From: CAZLKN01 sp964560135
Lineage (GTDB): Bacteria; Actinomycetota; JAICYB01
Direction: 5' to 3'
Assembly: GCA_964560135.1 (NCBI GenBank)
Contig: CAZLKN010000008.1
Location: forward strand, 15,337-79,336
DNA length: 64,000 nucleotides
Shown: positions 9,511-18,229 of the stretch, piece by piece
Position numbering within the stretch: the first letter of the stretch is position 1
Layout: each line of letters opens with the position of its first letter
Program-made: the position numbers and the translations under genes
Notes under the pieces: generated by a model
Seen by the model: the letters and a program-made list of their open reading frames with translations, nothing else
Database searches by the model: none
Told to the model about the DNA's origin: nothing

Positions 9511-9909
9511 GTGGGCACGCGTGGATCCGCAGACGGCATCCAGAGCGGCGAGGAGACGGCGACCGCCTACGTGGCGGCGCTGGCGACCATGGACGAGGAA
9601 GCCCTCGTGGCGCTGTTCGCCCAGGACGCCGTGGTCCACCTGCCGGGGCGGCCGGCCGCGGCCCGGGGCCGGTCCGCGATCCGGGAACTGATCCGCTGCG
9701 TGTTCGCGGCCGCCGAGCCGGTGGAGATCGCCGACGAGCTCACCATCGGGACCGGGGAGGGGGTTGCCCTCCAGTGGACCGGACGGTGGCGGACCCTGGA
9801 CGGCGAGGCGACGTTCGGCGGCGTCGACGTCTTCGAGTTGGATCCGGGGGGCCGCATCACCGCCTGGTGCGCGTACTGGGACGGCTCCGTGCCACCCAGT
9901 GGTCCTTGA
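9511..9909 (+). CDS. SnoaL-like / NTF2-fold protein
   Basis: Protein of 132 aa with the cone-shaped NTF2 fold of SnoaL-like proteins. The opening helix reads ETATAYVAALATMDEEALVALF, followed by the strand AVVHLPG and the closing DVFELDPGGRITAWCAYWD. Such proteins act as small cyclases, isomerases or hydrolases, or as ligand-binding modules; the substrate cannot be read here. GTG 9511 is preferred because AGGAGG lies just upstream. An ATG at 9463 is in frame but falls inside the palindromic control region. Its stop is six bases from the convergent stop of the LuxR-type ATPase gene. Confidence 0.72.
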   Translation: MGTRGSADGIQSGEETATAYVAALATMDEEALVALFAQDAVVHLPGRPAAARGRSAIRELIRCVFAAAEPVEIADELTIGTGEGVALQWTGRWRTLDGEATFGGVDVFELDPGGRITAWCAYWDGSVPPSGP

Positions 9910-9915
9910 GCGGGC

Positions 9916-12900
9916 CTACAGCGACCAGCGCACGGACCCGTCCGGGTGGTAGGAGCAGTAGGTCCCCGTGCGGACCGAAGCCTCGAGGTGCGCTGCGGCA
10001 TCCGGATGCACCTCGGCGATGCGCGCGATCGCCGAGCGGATCGCCCGGGTCACGTTCACCCGTGCCCGCTCCGCCGTCGAGCCGGCCCGGCGGTGCCGTC
10101 CGCCGAGACCGAGACCGCGGGCCAGCTCGGAGGTGAGCGCGTCGATCTCGCGACGGCCCCGCTCGGCCCGCACGGGATCGTTCCACGCCGTCGCCTCCTC
10201 CACCTCCGCATCCAACTCGGTGAGGCGACGGCGGTAGGCGTTCTTCGCCGCCTCGTCGATGACCGGACCGGCATCCCCGGGGGCCGCGACGACCTCCGGG
10301 TCCCGCGCCACGCTGGTGGCCGACGGGGAAACCATCAGGTCGAGGGTGTGCACCTCCCGGCCCGGGGACCGCAAGAGCTGGTGGAGATAGCCGAGACCTT
10401 TGGCGTCCCGCAACTGGGCGGTGCACCCCGACCAGACCATGATCCAGCCGCCGTCGTCGCGGTGGAACACCGTCTCCTGCGACTCGAGGCGCGCGAGACG
10501 CTCGTCCAGCGCCAGGGCCCGCGGCCTGAGGCCTTCGAGCCCGGATCGGTCCATGAGATCAACAGCCGCGTCGAGGTGCTTGCGGGCACCATGCAGATCC
10601 CCGGTCTCCAGGAGCGCGGCCGCATACTCCCGGAGCGTCCCGGCGGTGAACAGCAGGTTGCCCGTACGCTCGAGCGTCCGCAGCGCCTCCTCGAAGTGGC
10701 GCGCGGCGTCGTCCGGCCGTCCGAGCATGGTGGCCAGGACCCCGAGGGGCGTGCCCACCGGCCCGAAGTTCACCGACACGCCGTCGAGCAGCATCTGGCG
10801 TCCGCCGTAGGGGACGAGCAGATCGTAGAGCTGCGATGCACGGCGGCGGTCGTCGATCGTCGCGTACGGCACCGCCAGGGCTGCGATCGTGGCCAGCCAG
10901 CCACCGTCCCGGGGAAGCGCGGCGAGCTCCCCGATGCGATCGAGGTCCCGGCAGGGGTCCCAACCGGGGTTGCTCTCTTGAGCCATCCAGCACAGCCCGG
11001 CACGCCAGGACGGGATCCACGGATACCCGTCACACGAGGCGCGCAGGCCGAGCTCGATCTCTGCGAACCGTCCCTGGAGCATCCGAAGGATGCCGAGCTG
11101 CGCAGCGTACATCACCGCAGGAGCCTCGCTCCGCAGGGACCGTCCGAGCTCGAACGCGTCCTCGATCAACCGTTCGGCGTCCTCGAGCCGGGCGGCCATG
11201 AGGGTCTCGCCGGCACGCAGGGCCGCGATGTGCCACCGGTACAGGGGCATCCGAAGCTCTTCGGCGAGGGCCGCGCAGTGCTCCATCGCGGCGTGGCCCC
11301 CGTCGACGTCGCCGAGCTCGAGCAGCGCCGTGAACCGGACGGCGTGTCCCCGGTAGCTCATCTCGTGGTCGCCGACCTGCTCGGCGAGGCCGACGATGCG
11401 GTCGGCGGCCTCCAGCCGGGCCGGGAGGGTGTCCGGGCCTTGCCGCGCCCACTGCTGGCTGTACAACGCGACGAGTTGGAGCGCCGGGTCGGCGAGATCC
11501 TCGGCCAGCGTCACCGCCTCCTCGGCCAGCGCCAGGCGCCGGTCGATCTCGCCCGACCAGTAGAGCTCGACGGCCAGCCGGGACAGCAGGCGGACGCGCA
11601 GCGCGACCTCGCCGGGGCCGATGGCCTCCAGGGCGTCCTCCAGCAGCCGGATCAGCCCGCGGTCGACCCGGTACGAGAATCCCAGACCGCCCAGGCCCTG
11701 CCCGAACCCCAGGGCCGCCTCCGCGAGCAGCCCGGCCGAGCCGGTCGCCCGGGCTCCCTCCGCCGCCTGCGCGAACACCTTCCGGGTCCGCGGGTCGCCG
11801 GCGCGCCAGAGGGCGTCGCCGTAGTCGACCATGATCCGGCACTGCTCGCCCGAGTCGCCGGTGATCTCGGCGATCCCGAGGGCACGCTCGAAGTGCTTGG
11901 CCGCCTCCTCGTAGGCCAGGAGCCCAACCGCTCGGCGACCCGCCCGCACCGAATAGGTGATCGCCGGGACGTCCAGCCCGCCGAGTGCCGCTTTGACGAA
12001 GTGGTGGGCGATCTCGGGGAGTCGCCGGCCGGTAGTGGACAGGCGCTCGATCGCCTCCCCCACCCTGCCGTGGAGCTGCGCACGCTCGCCTGGCGACAGA
12101 TCCTCATAGATCGTCTCGCGGATCAGGGCGTGGGCGAAGACGTAGGAGTCGAGGGCCCCGCCGGACAGGATCCGCAGCGAGATGGCCTCATCGAGGGCAA
12201 CGAGGATCGCCGGGCGATCGGCCGCCGCGGCCCCCTCCAGGACGGCGAGGGAGAAGCTCGATCCGATCGTGGCGGCCACCTCCAGCACGTCACGGGTGGC
12301 CGGCGCGCAGAGCTCGAGGCGCCGGCGGACGGTCTCCTTCACCCCGGCGGGGACGGCGGGACCCGTAGGCGGCATGTCCTCCAGCCGGCCCTCGGCGGCC
12401 AGCAGCCGGACCACCTCGGAGACAAAGAAGGGGTTCCCGCCCGTGAGGGTGTGGATCCCTTCGGCGGACCGGCGATCCAGGACGACGCCGAAGGACCGCT
12501 CGACGAACGCTGCCACGTCGGCCTCGTCGAGTCCCCGGAGGGGAACCGCAGCGCCGTGGCGGGCGGCCTCGGCGAGCAGCCGTCTGGTGTCGGGATCGGT
12601 GCCCGCTTCGATGTCCCGGTAGGCGCCGATCACGAACATGTCGGCGTCGGCGACGTCCCGGGCGAGGTAGGACAGCAGCAGCAGCGACGACCGGTCGGCC
12701 CAGTGCAGGTCGTCCAGCACCAAAACGAGCGGGGCAGCGGCGCGCAGGAAGGCGGACACGGCCTCGAACAGCTCGAGGCGGGCGAGCTCGGGATCCCGCG
12801 ATCCCGCGGCGGGATCGACATCGAGGCGCTCGCCGATCTCGGGGACCAGCCGGCCGAGATGGGCGGCTCCCGGTCCGGCCAGGGTCGCCAGCTGGTCGTC

Positions 12901-13188
12901 GGAGCAGCCGCGGACGTAGGTGCGCAGGATCTGGATCCACGGCCAGTAGGCGGTAGCACCGGATCCATGCCAGCACCGGCCCCACAGGACGCGCGCGCCG
13001 CGTTCGGATGCGAGGGCCGCGATCTCCTCGGCGAGCCTGCTCTTGCCGATCCCGGCGTCACCGGTCAGCAGGCACAGACGCCCGCGACCACGCAGGACGT
13101 CGTCCAGCCCGCCGCGGAGCTCGTCGAGCTCCCGTTCCCGTCCGACGAAACCGGACGAGGTCCCCAGCACCCCAGCAGGTCCGCCCAC
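9916..13188 (-). CDS. LuxR-type AAA ATPase / TPR signalling regulator
   Basis: Large cytoplasmic regulator of 1090 aa. The N-terminal ATPase begins FVGRERELDEL, has Walker A GDAGIGKS at 43-50 and Walker B LVLVLDDLHWAD near 154-165, as in MalT/LuxR-like STAND proteins. Tetratricopeptide-like helices occupy about 400-930. The C-terminal 160 residues carry a conserved actinobacterial module with a strand-rich part (WIMVWSG) followed by a basic helical part (RRAGSTAERARVNVTRAI) that may bind DNA in place of the usual LuxR helix-turn-helix. GTG 13188 follows AAGGAG. It neighbours secreted-protein genes on both sides and may regulate them. The exact output domain is uncertain. Confidence 0.78.
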   Translation of the reverse strand: MGGPAGVLGTSSGFVGRERELDELRGGLDDVLRGRGRLCLLTGDAGIGKSRLAEEIAALASERGARVLWGRCWHGSGATAYWPWIQILRTYVRGCSDDQLATLAGPGAAHLGRLVPEIGERLDVDPAAGSRDPELARLELFEAVSAFLRAAAPLVLVLDDLHWADRSSLLLLSYLARDVADADMFVIGAYRDIEAGTDPDTRRLLAEAARHGAAVPLRGLDEADVAAFVERSFGVVLDRRSAEGIHTLTGGNPFFVSEVVRLLAAEGRLEDMPPTGPAVPAGVKETVRRRLELCAPATRDVLEVAATIGSSFSLAVLEGAAAADRPAILVALDEAISLRILSGGALDSYVFAHALIRETIYEDLSPGERAQLHGRVGEAIERLSTTGRRLPEIAHHFVKAALGGLDVPAITYSVRAGRRAVGLLAYEEAAKHFERALGIAEITGDSGEQCRIMVDYGDALWRAGDPRTRKVFAQAAEGARATGSAGLLAEAALGFGQGLGGLGFSYRVDRGLIRLLEDALEAIGPGEVALRVRLLSRLAVELYWSGEIDRRLALAEEAVTLAEDLADPALQLVALYSQQWARQGPDTLPARLEAADRIVGLAEQVGDHEMSYRGHAVRFTALLELGDVDGGHAAMEHCAALAEELRMPLYRWHIAALRAGETLMAARLEDAERLIEDAFELGRSLRSEAPAVMYAAQLGILRMLQGRFAEIELGLRASCDGYPWIPSWRAGLCWMAQESNPGWDPCRDLDRIGELAALPRDGGWLATIAALAVPYATIDDRRRASQLYDLLVPYGGRQMLLDGVSVNFGPVGTPLGVLATMLGRPDDAARHFEEALRTLERTGNLLFTAGTLREYAAALLETGDLHGARKHLDAAVDLMDRSGLEGLRPRALALDERLARLESQETVFHRDDGGWIMVWSGCTAQLRDAKGLGYLHQLLRSPGREVHTLDLMVSPSATSVARDPEVVAAPGDAGPVIDEAAKNAYRRRLTELDAEVEEATAWNDPVRAERGRREIDALTSELARGLGLGGRHRRAGSTAERARVNVTRAIRSAIARIAEVHPDAAAHLEASVRTGTYCSYHPDGSVRWSL

Positions 13189-13263
13189 TGCACTCCTTCG
13201 CAGGCGTTCCCCCCAACCACCACCAGCCTACTACCACCGGCCAGGACGCCTCGTGCGGGCCCG

Positions 13264-14127
13264 CTAGATCTGGCCGAACACCACCGTCTGGCCGAGGGTC
13301 ACCGGGATCCCCACGGTCTGCGTCTCCGGGTCGTAGCCGAGATCGGCGGAGCTCGGGAGCAGCTGCCACAGCGTCTCGGCGTTCCCGTCGGAGTCGACGC
13401 GCAGCAGCCGTCCACCCGTCCAGTCGGTGACGAGATAGTGGTCGCCCACGCGCTCGATGCCGTCGAGGTTGCCGATCCGGCCGCTCACGGCCGTGATGGC
13501 CTTCGTGCCGAGGTCGACGCGCAGGATGCGACCGGGCTCGTCGGTGGCGAAGCCGGCTTCGGGATCGACGTTGGTCCCCCACGCCGCCAGGACGAGCGCG
13601 CCGCCTTCCACGATGATCCCGTTGGGGGCCTCGAGGTCGGGCGTGTCCAGGAAGACCTCGTAGCCGCCGTCCGACACGCGGAAGACCTTCTCCCCCAGCC
13701 AGTCGGTGACGTAGACATCGCCGGTGGCCTCGTCCACGGCGACGTCGTTGAGGAGCACGGCCTCGGACATGACCACCCGGTCGGTGATCGTGGCCGTGGC
13801 GATGTCGATGAGCACGAGGGTGTCGATGTCGGCGACGTAGAGGACGCCGTCGTGGCTGCGCATCCCCTTGGGTGAGTCGAGGCCCGACACCCACGGGAGG
13901 GCGATGAGGTCGCCGGTGGCGTCGAGGCGGTGGATGGCGCCGTCGCCGTTCTTGCCTTCGGCGTCGGGGGCCAGGCCGATGCTCGAGATGAACCAGCTCC
14001 CGGTGCCCGGGTCGAAGTAGGAGCTCTCCGGATTCGGGACCCCCACGGCGGCCGACGACGGCTGGGCGCCGGCCGGGCCCCCGGCGAGGACGAACAGTGC
14101 GGCGACGACGGCGACGAGCTTGCGCAT
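13264..14127 (-). CDS. Secreted SMP-30/gluconolactonase-like beta-propeller
   Basis: Protein of 287 aa with a signal peptide (MRKLVAVVAALFVLAGGPAGA) and about six beta-propeller blades. Blade motifs include HDGVLYVADIDTLVLID, GDVYVTDWLGEKVFRV, APNGIIVEGGALVLAAW and GIERVGDHYLVTDW. The pattern of Asp after VxVTDW resembles the SMP-30/gluconolactonase/LRE-like group, which hydrolyses lactones or acts as a binding scaffold. ATG 14127 follows AGGGGAGG. It lies downstream of nothing on its own strand and is divergent from the beta-helix gene. Substrate unknown. Confidence 0.78.
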   Translation of the reverse strand: MRKLVAVVAALFVLAGGPAGAQPSSAAVGVPNPESSYFDPGTGSWFISSIGLAPDAEGKNGDGAIHRLDATGDLIALPWVSGLDSPKGMRSHDGVLYVADIDTLVLIDIATATITDRVVMSEAVLLNDVAVDEATGDVYVTDWLGEKVFRVSDGGYEVFLDTPDLEAPNGIIVEGGALVLAAWGTNVDPEAGFATDEPGRILRVDLGTKAITAVSGRIGNLDGIERVGDHYLVTDWTGGRLLRVDSDGNAETLWQLLPSSADLGYDPETQTVGIPVTLGQTVVFGQI

Positions 14128-14188
14128 GGGGCCTCCCCTTGTGGCGATCCGAACGACGTGTGTGAGTGGTTCGCGGTGGGCCACGGCG

Positions 14189-14293
14189 TTCCTGCCTCCG
14201 AGGAAAGCAGGAATCTGCCCTTCGACCCAGAACATCACCATGACAAGGATCGGCCCATGCCCGCTCACGGGGACTGTGTGGAGCGGATGGGCC
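14189..14293. promoter_or_regulatory. Inverted repeats in divergent leader
   Basis: Two dyads lie between the divergent starts at 14127 and 14314. One is TTCCTGC / GCAGGAA (14189-14195 and 14207-14213). The other is an imperfect pair GGCCCATGCCCGCTC (14252-14266) and GAGCGGATGGGCC (14281-14293), just upstream of the beta-helix gene. The second would form a 5' leader hairpin ending 20 bases before its ATG. Both could be operators for the neighbouring ATPase regulators. Confidence 0.4.
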
Positions 14294-14313
14294 CCGATAA
14301 GCTGGGGGGAACA

Positions 14314-15975
14314 ATGCACGTGAGAGCTTTGCTCTGCATCGCCTTGACCGCTGGACTTCTGGCCGTGCCGGTCGCTCCGGCCGCCGCGGACAGCGGGATA
14401 CCGTCCGGGACCGTGCTGCTGCCGCAGCACCTCGACTTGACCCAGGACGAGATCGACACCAACTGGCATGCCGACCGCCAGGCACCCTCGGCCGGCTGGA
14501 ATTCGACGTCGTTCGATGGACGCGACGACCTGCTCGAGTACAGGATCGACGACTCAAGCGCGGACTCGAGCACCTTCCGGCGCACGGAAGGCCTGAAGAC
14601 CATCCACGACGTGGGCGTCTCCGTGGAGACGTCGCTGTTCATGGATCCGTCCTGGGCGGACCAGCCGGTCCGGGCCGGGCTCTGGACCGTCGGCGAGGAT
14701 TCCTCCGGTGGACGCTCGGACGCCTACGCGATCATCGAGTTCTCCACGGCACGCGACTGGGAATCGCCGGCCACCGTCGAGAATAACGAGGGCTGGCGCG
14801 TCTGGGTCTCCGGATTGGGCTGGGAGAACCTCGACACCTCGGTCACCTACGGTGAATGGGTGGATCTGCGCATCGACCTCGACGTGGCCGCGCAGGAGTA
14901 CCGCCTCAGCATCGACGGCAACCTCGTGAAGACGCACGCGATCGATGTGAGTGACCCCTTCATCCGGGAGAGCCTGTTCCTGCGCGAGGTGTTCCTGAAC
15001 AGCTACAACTACGGCCTCGAGACCACGGCGACGGGCTTCGACAGCGACGACTACGCCGTCCGCTGGGACGGCCTCGACTACGTCCTCGCCTTCTCGGACA
15101 TCCAGCCCGCGATCAACGCCGCCTCGGCGGGCGACACGGTTCTCGTCGGGCCCGGCACCTTCGTTGGTGCTCTGAACATCCCGAACAAGCCGGGCCTGAG
15201 CCTGGTGGGCTCGGGGGCCGACCAGACCACTATCGACGCCGATGGAGCCCTGACCCGGGGCATCACCGCGGAGTACAGCGCGACGGCCGGAGGCAGCGAC
15301 CTTCGCCTCGAGGGATTCACCCTCGTCGGCTCGCAGAAGTGGGGACTCAAGCTCGCCTTCATCGAGGGCCTGCAGGTCACTGACGTGCAGGCCACGGGGA
15401 ACGGCAGCTCGGGCGTCGACCTCAATACCGTCAAGGACGTCGAGGTCGCAGGGCTCGTCGCCAAGGACAACGGCGGCAACGGCCTGTCGATCCGCAACGC
15501 ATCCGGGGTCCTGGTCGACGGCGCTGATGTGAGCGGCAACGCCTGGGGCGGGATCGCGTTCTACGCTCCCGGGACGGAGGCCGTGAGCGACGTGAGCATC
15601 GTCGGCTCGAGCCTGTCCGACCACGAGACCGCCGCGATCTACTTCCAGTACGAGGGCGCGGACAAGTACACCGACATCCAGATCGGCGAGTTCGGCGCGG
15701 GCAACACGATCTCGGACAACGAGGTCGGGATCCTGGTGCAGGACCACCCGAGCCTCGGACAGCCCGACGCCAGCGGCATCACGCTGCGCGGCAACTACAT
15801 CGCCAGCAACACGGTCGGTGCGGCCAACGAGGGTGTGGGCACGCTGGACGCCCGCGGCAACTACTGGGGCAGCCCCGGGGGCCCGGTCGTGCTCGGTGAC
15901 TCCGTGGAGGGAGACGTCGAGGTGCTGCCGTGGTGCGCCCTCAGCAGCTGCCACCTCGCGGAGCTCCTGGTCTGA
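14314..15975 (+). CDS. Secreted right-handed parallel beta-helix protein
   Basis: Protein of 553 aa. A signal peptide spans residues 1-27 (LLCIALTAGLLAVPVAPAAA). Residues about 40-250 form a jelly-roll-like region. From about 260 a pectate-lyase-type right-handed beta-helix starts with DIQPAINAASAGDTVLVGPG and continues through repeated N-G-x-G turns such as VQATGNGSSGVDL and DNGGNGLSIRN. The closing YWGSPGGP is typical of this class. These proteins bind or cleave polysaccharides; no catalytic set is evident, so activity is open. ATG 14314 follows GGGGGA. It ends in a strong hairpin. Confidence 0.82.
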   Translation: MHVRALLCIALTAGLLAVPVAPAAADSGIPSGTVLLPQHLDLTQDEIDTNWHADRQAPSAGWNSTSFDGRDDLLEYRIDDSSADSSTFRRTEGLKTIHDVGVSVETSLFMDPSWADQPVRAGLWTVGEDSSGGRSDAYAIIEFSTARDWESPATVENNEGWRVWVSGLGWENLDTSVTYGEWVDLRIDLDVAAQEYRLSIDGNLVKTHAIDVSDPFIRESLFLREVFLNSYNYGLETTATGFDSDDYAVRWDGLDYVLAFSDIQPAINAASAGDTVLVGPGTFVGALNIPNKPGLSLVGSGADQTTIDADGALTRGITAEYSATAGGSDLRLEGFTLVGSQKWGLKLAFIEGLQVTDVQATGNGSSGVDLNTVKDVEVAGLVAKDNGGNGLSIRNASGVLVDGADVSGNAWGGIAFYAPGTEAVSDVSIVGSSLSDHETAAIYFQYEGADKYTDIQIGEFGAGNTISDNEVGILVQDHPSLGQPDASGITLRGNYIASNTVGAANEGVGTLDARGNYWGSPGGPVVLGDSVEGDVEVLPWCALSSCHLAELLV

Positions 15976-15983
15976 GATCATCT

Positions 15984-16021
15984 CCGCCGCTGACGGGGCA
16001 AGGGGGCCCCGTCAGCGGCGG
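15984..16021. terminator. Bidirectional intrinsic-type terminator
   Basis: Perfect 15-bp stem CCGCCGCTGACGGGG / CCCCGTCAGCGGCGG (15984-15998 and 16007-16021) with an 8-nt loop. It lies between convergent genes and includes the last codons of the GHKL ATPase gene. It has no T tract but is very stable. Confidence 0.75.
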
Positions 16022-17523
16022 GGCATGTGACGCCGGACGCGCACGAGCATCCGGATAAGCTCCTCGCCCAGCTCTCCGGGGTCGGCCCGCGGGTTGTTGT
16101 AGACGACGAGCTCCTTGGCCACGAGCGTGGACAGGTACTCGAGGAGCGAGCGCTCGTCCTCCTTCACGATCAGGTAGTCGGGGTGCTCGTCGTTGTAATA
16201 GACGATCCGCTCCTCGGGGTCGTAGCGGCTGCGCGCCCCGTCGGGGTTCGGGTCCGGCAGCAGGGTCGGGAGGCTCCGCGACCGGCCGCGGTCGGGCGCC
16301 GCCGGCGGCGGCTCCTCTTGGACCTTCCCGGGATCCACGGCGGGCGGGATGAGCTCGTCGACGCTCGTCGGCTCACCGTCCTCCGGCTCGCGGTCGGTCG
16401 TGGTGGCCTCGGGGGTGGCCTCCTCGAGCAGCGCCCCCTCGCCGGCCCCCGAGCCGACGAGCGTCCGCATCGGGTTGTCGACGTCCTCGAGCTCCTTGAG
16501 GACCTTGCCGAAGATGCGCCGGACGGTGTCGGCGAGACGGTCGGCGGTCTGCTCGTCCACCTCGCGGGTGACGCGCTCGAGGGTACGCCGGACGGCCGCC
16601 TCCACGGAGCCGACGGCGTCGACGAACAGCGGGAAGGCGTCCCGATCGCGGAGGATCGCGCGCCGGCCGGCGGTCTGCTGGAGGGCATCGAAGCAGATCA
16701 TGCCCGAGACCTGGTCGGTGTCCCAGGGCTCGTGGGCGAACTCGTCGAGCTCGGAGAGGTCGTCGATGATCGTCGTCCCGCCGCGGCCGACGACGGCGAC
16801 CCGGCGACGGTGGTCGGGATGGGGCGCGACGTAGATCGCGAAGTCGATCCTGCCCCACAGTGAGGCCTGCGGCGGGATGTCGAGGCGGACGCCGTCGGGC
16901 TCGTCGGGGGTGACGAGCTCGGAGGAGCGTCCCTCGATGACCTCGATCGTGTACTCGCCCCGGGCGAGCGCCGCCCCGCGCCGGCGCCGCAGGTACTCGA
17001 CGACCTTGCGCCGGGTGAGGACCCGCAGCACGTCGGGGTCGACGTCGTGGAGGTGGATGCTGGTACCGGGGGCGTCCCGGCGGCGGTGCGTCTCGGCCTT
17101 GCGCAGCTCGGCCTGGGCCTTGCCGCGGTGCAGGCGCAGAACCCAGGTGTCCGGGGAGCCTTCGGCGCGGCTGTAGACGTCGCATCGCGAGGCGAGCTGC
17201 TGGTAGGCGAGCAGGCCGATGGCCTTCTCACCGATGGTGCGCGGGTCGTCCGCCTTCACCGAACGGAAGAGGTTGCGCGCGACCTCCCGGAGGCGGTCGG
17301 GGGACATGCCCCGGCCGTCGTCGGCGATGACGATGACCGGACGCTTGCCCTTGCGCCGCAGCACGATGCGGATCCGGCCCCCGGCCCGGCCGGCCTCGGC
17401 GTAGGCGTCGGCGGCGTTGGAGACGAACTCGTTGAGCGCGTCCTTGGGGTCCTGGTAGGCCTGTCCGGTGATGAGGACGGCCTTCGCCACGTCGCCGATG
17501 CGCAGCCGTACCTTTTCGGCCAT
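16012..17523 (-). CDS. GHKL-type ATPase (Hsp90/MutL/MORC-like)
   Basis: Protein of 503 aa with a Bergerat-fold ATPase in the N-terminal 200 residues. The N box reads NEFVSNAADA (31-40), the G1 box DDGRGM (68-73), and the G2-like loop TIGEKAIG (96-103). A second alpha/beta domain follows to about residue 330, then a Pro/Glu-rich linker (about 340-430) and a C-terminal tail with EERIVYYNDEHPDYL. The layout matches stand-alone Hsp90-like or MORC-like ATPases rather than histidine kinases, because no H-box or response-regulator partner is present. Bacterial MORC-like proteins are known from restriction contexts, which would suit the island that starts here. ATG 17523 begins MAEKVRLRIGD. Role unproven. 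Confidence 0.72.
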   Translation of the reverse strand: MAEKVRLRIGDVAKAVLITGQAYQDPKDALNEFVSNAADAYAEAGRAGGRIRIVLRRKGKRPVIVIADDGRGMSPDRLREVARNLFRSVKADDPRTIGEKAIGLLAYQQLASRCDVYSRAEGSPDTWVLRLHRGKAQAELRKAETHRRRDAPGTSIHLHDVDPDVLRVLTRRKVVEYLRRRRGAALARGEYTIEVIEGRSSELVTPDEPDGVRLDIPPQASLWGRIDFAIYVAPHPDHRRRVAVVGRGGTTIIDDLSELDEFAHEPWDTDQVSGMICFDALQQTAGRRAILRDRDAFPLFVDAVGSVEAAVRRTLERVTREVDEQTADRLADTVRRIFGKVLKELEDVDNPMRTLVGSGAGEGALLEEATPEATTTDREPEDGEPTSVDELIPPAVDPGKVQEEPPPAAPDRGRSRSLPTLLPDPNPDGARSRYDPEERIVYYNDEHPDYLIVKEDERSLLEYLSTLVAKELVVYNNPRADPGELGEELIRMLVRVRRHMPRR

Positions 17524-17595
17524 GTCCCTTCCCTCCAGGCGACAAGGCTACCTGGAGAGGGCGACACCACGCTCTTGATGCAACCGTTCTGAATA

Positions 17596-17629
17596 AGGAT
17601 GTTCAACATCCTATCTATTGATGTAGTAT
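17596..17629 (+). promoter_or_regulatory. Operator palindrome and promoter of the AbiE-like pair
   Basis: AGGATGTT-C-AACATCCT (17596-17612) is a perfect 17-nt palindrome in an unusually AT-rich stretch. A -35-like TTCAAC (17602-17607) inside it and a -10-like TAGTAT (17624-17629) are 16 bases apart. The -10 ends 9 bases before ATG 17639 and no ribosome site is present, so a leaderless mRNA is likely. A repressor on the palindrome would cover the -35. Confidence 0.6.
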
Positions 17630-17638
17630 ATCCATATC

Positions 17639-18229
17639 ATGATTCCCCAAACACAACTCGACACCATCCTGACCAGCCTCGGCGAGCAGGTCGCCGAGCT
17701 CGGCGTCTCGTACGACCTCGTACTCATCGGCGGCGCCGGGCTCCAGGCGCTGGGCATCATCGACCGCCCGACACGTGACGCGGACGTGGTGGCGTTCCGG
17801 GATGGAGATGCTCTGCTGGATCCTCGCCCCCTCCCCGAACCGCTCCGGGTCGCCGCCAACCGCGTGGCGGCGGACTACGGCCTGGCTGAGGGCTGGCTCA
17901 ATGCGGGACCCAGCGACCTCCTGCGTTGGGGGCTCCCCGAAGGGTTCACGGAAAGGCTGATCAGTCGGCGCTTTGGGGACGCGCTCGTGGTCCATGTTGC
18001 GCACCGCTACGACCAGATCCACCTGAAGCTCTACGCCGTCGTGGATCAGGGGGCCGGGCGTCACGAGACCGACCTTCGGGCCCTCCAACCCACGAAGGAA
18101 GAGCTCCTCGCCGCTACCGGTTGGACGCGCACGCACGACCCGTCGGAAGGGTTCCGCATCGTTCTAGTGCGCGTCCTGAAGCATTTCGGATTGAGCGATG
18201 ACGAGATCCCAGCCGATCTCCGCGAGTAG
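17639..18229 (+). CDS. AbiEii-like / DUF6036-type nucleotidyltransferase
   Basis: Protein of 196 aa with the nucleotidyltransferase signature. LVLIGGAGLQALGI holds the Gly-Gly turn (31-32) and TRDADV holds the D47-x-D49 metal pair. A later Asp/Lys region, HRYDQIHLKLYA, fits the fold. AbiEii-family enzymes are the toxin half of AbiE abortive-infection systems, transferring nucleotides to tRNA. The gene opens an operon from a palindromic promoter and overlaps the next gene by 32 bases. In AbiE the regulator (AbiEi) usually precedes the toxin; here the nucleotidyltransferase comes first. A housekeeping role is the alternative. Confidence 0.72.
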   Translation: MIPQTQLDTILTSLGEQVAELGVSYDLVLIGGAGLQALGIIDRPTRDADVVAFRDGDALLDPRPLPEPLRVAANRVAADYGLAEGWLNAGPSDLLRWGLPEGFTERLISRRFGDALVVHVAHRYDQIHLKLYAVVDQGAGRHETDLRALQPTKEELLAATGWTRTHDPSEGFRIVLVRVLKHFGLSDDEIPADLRE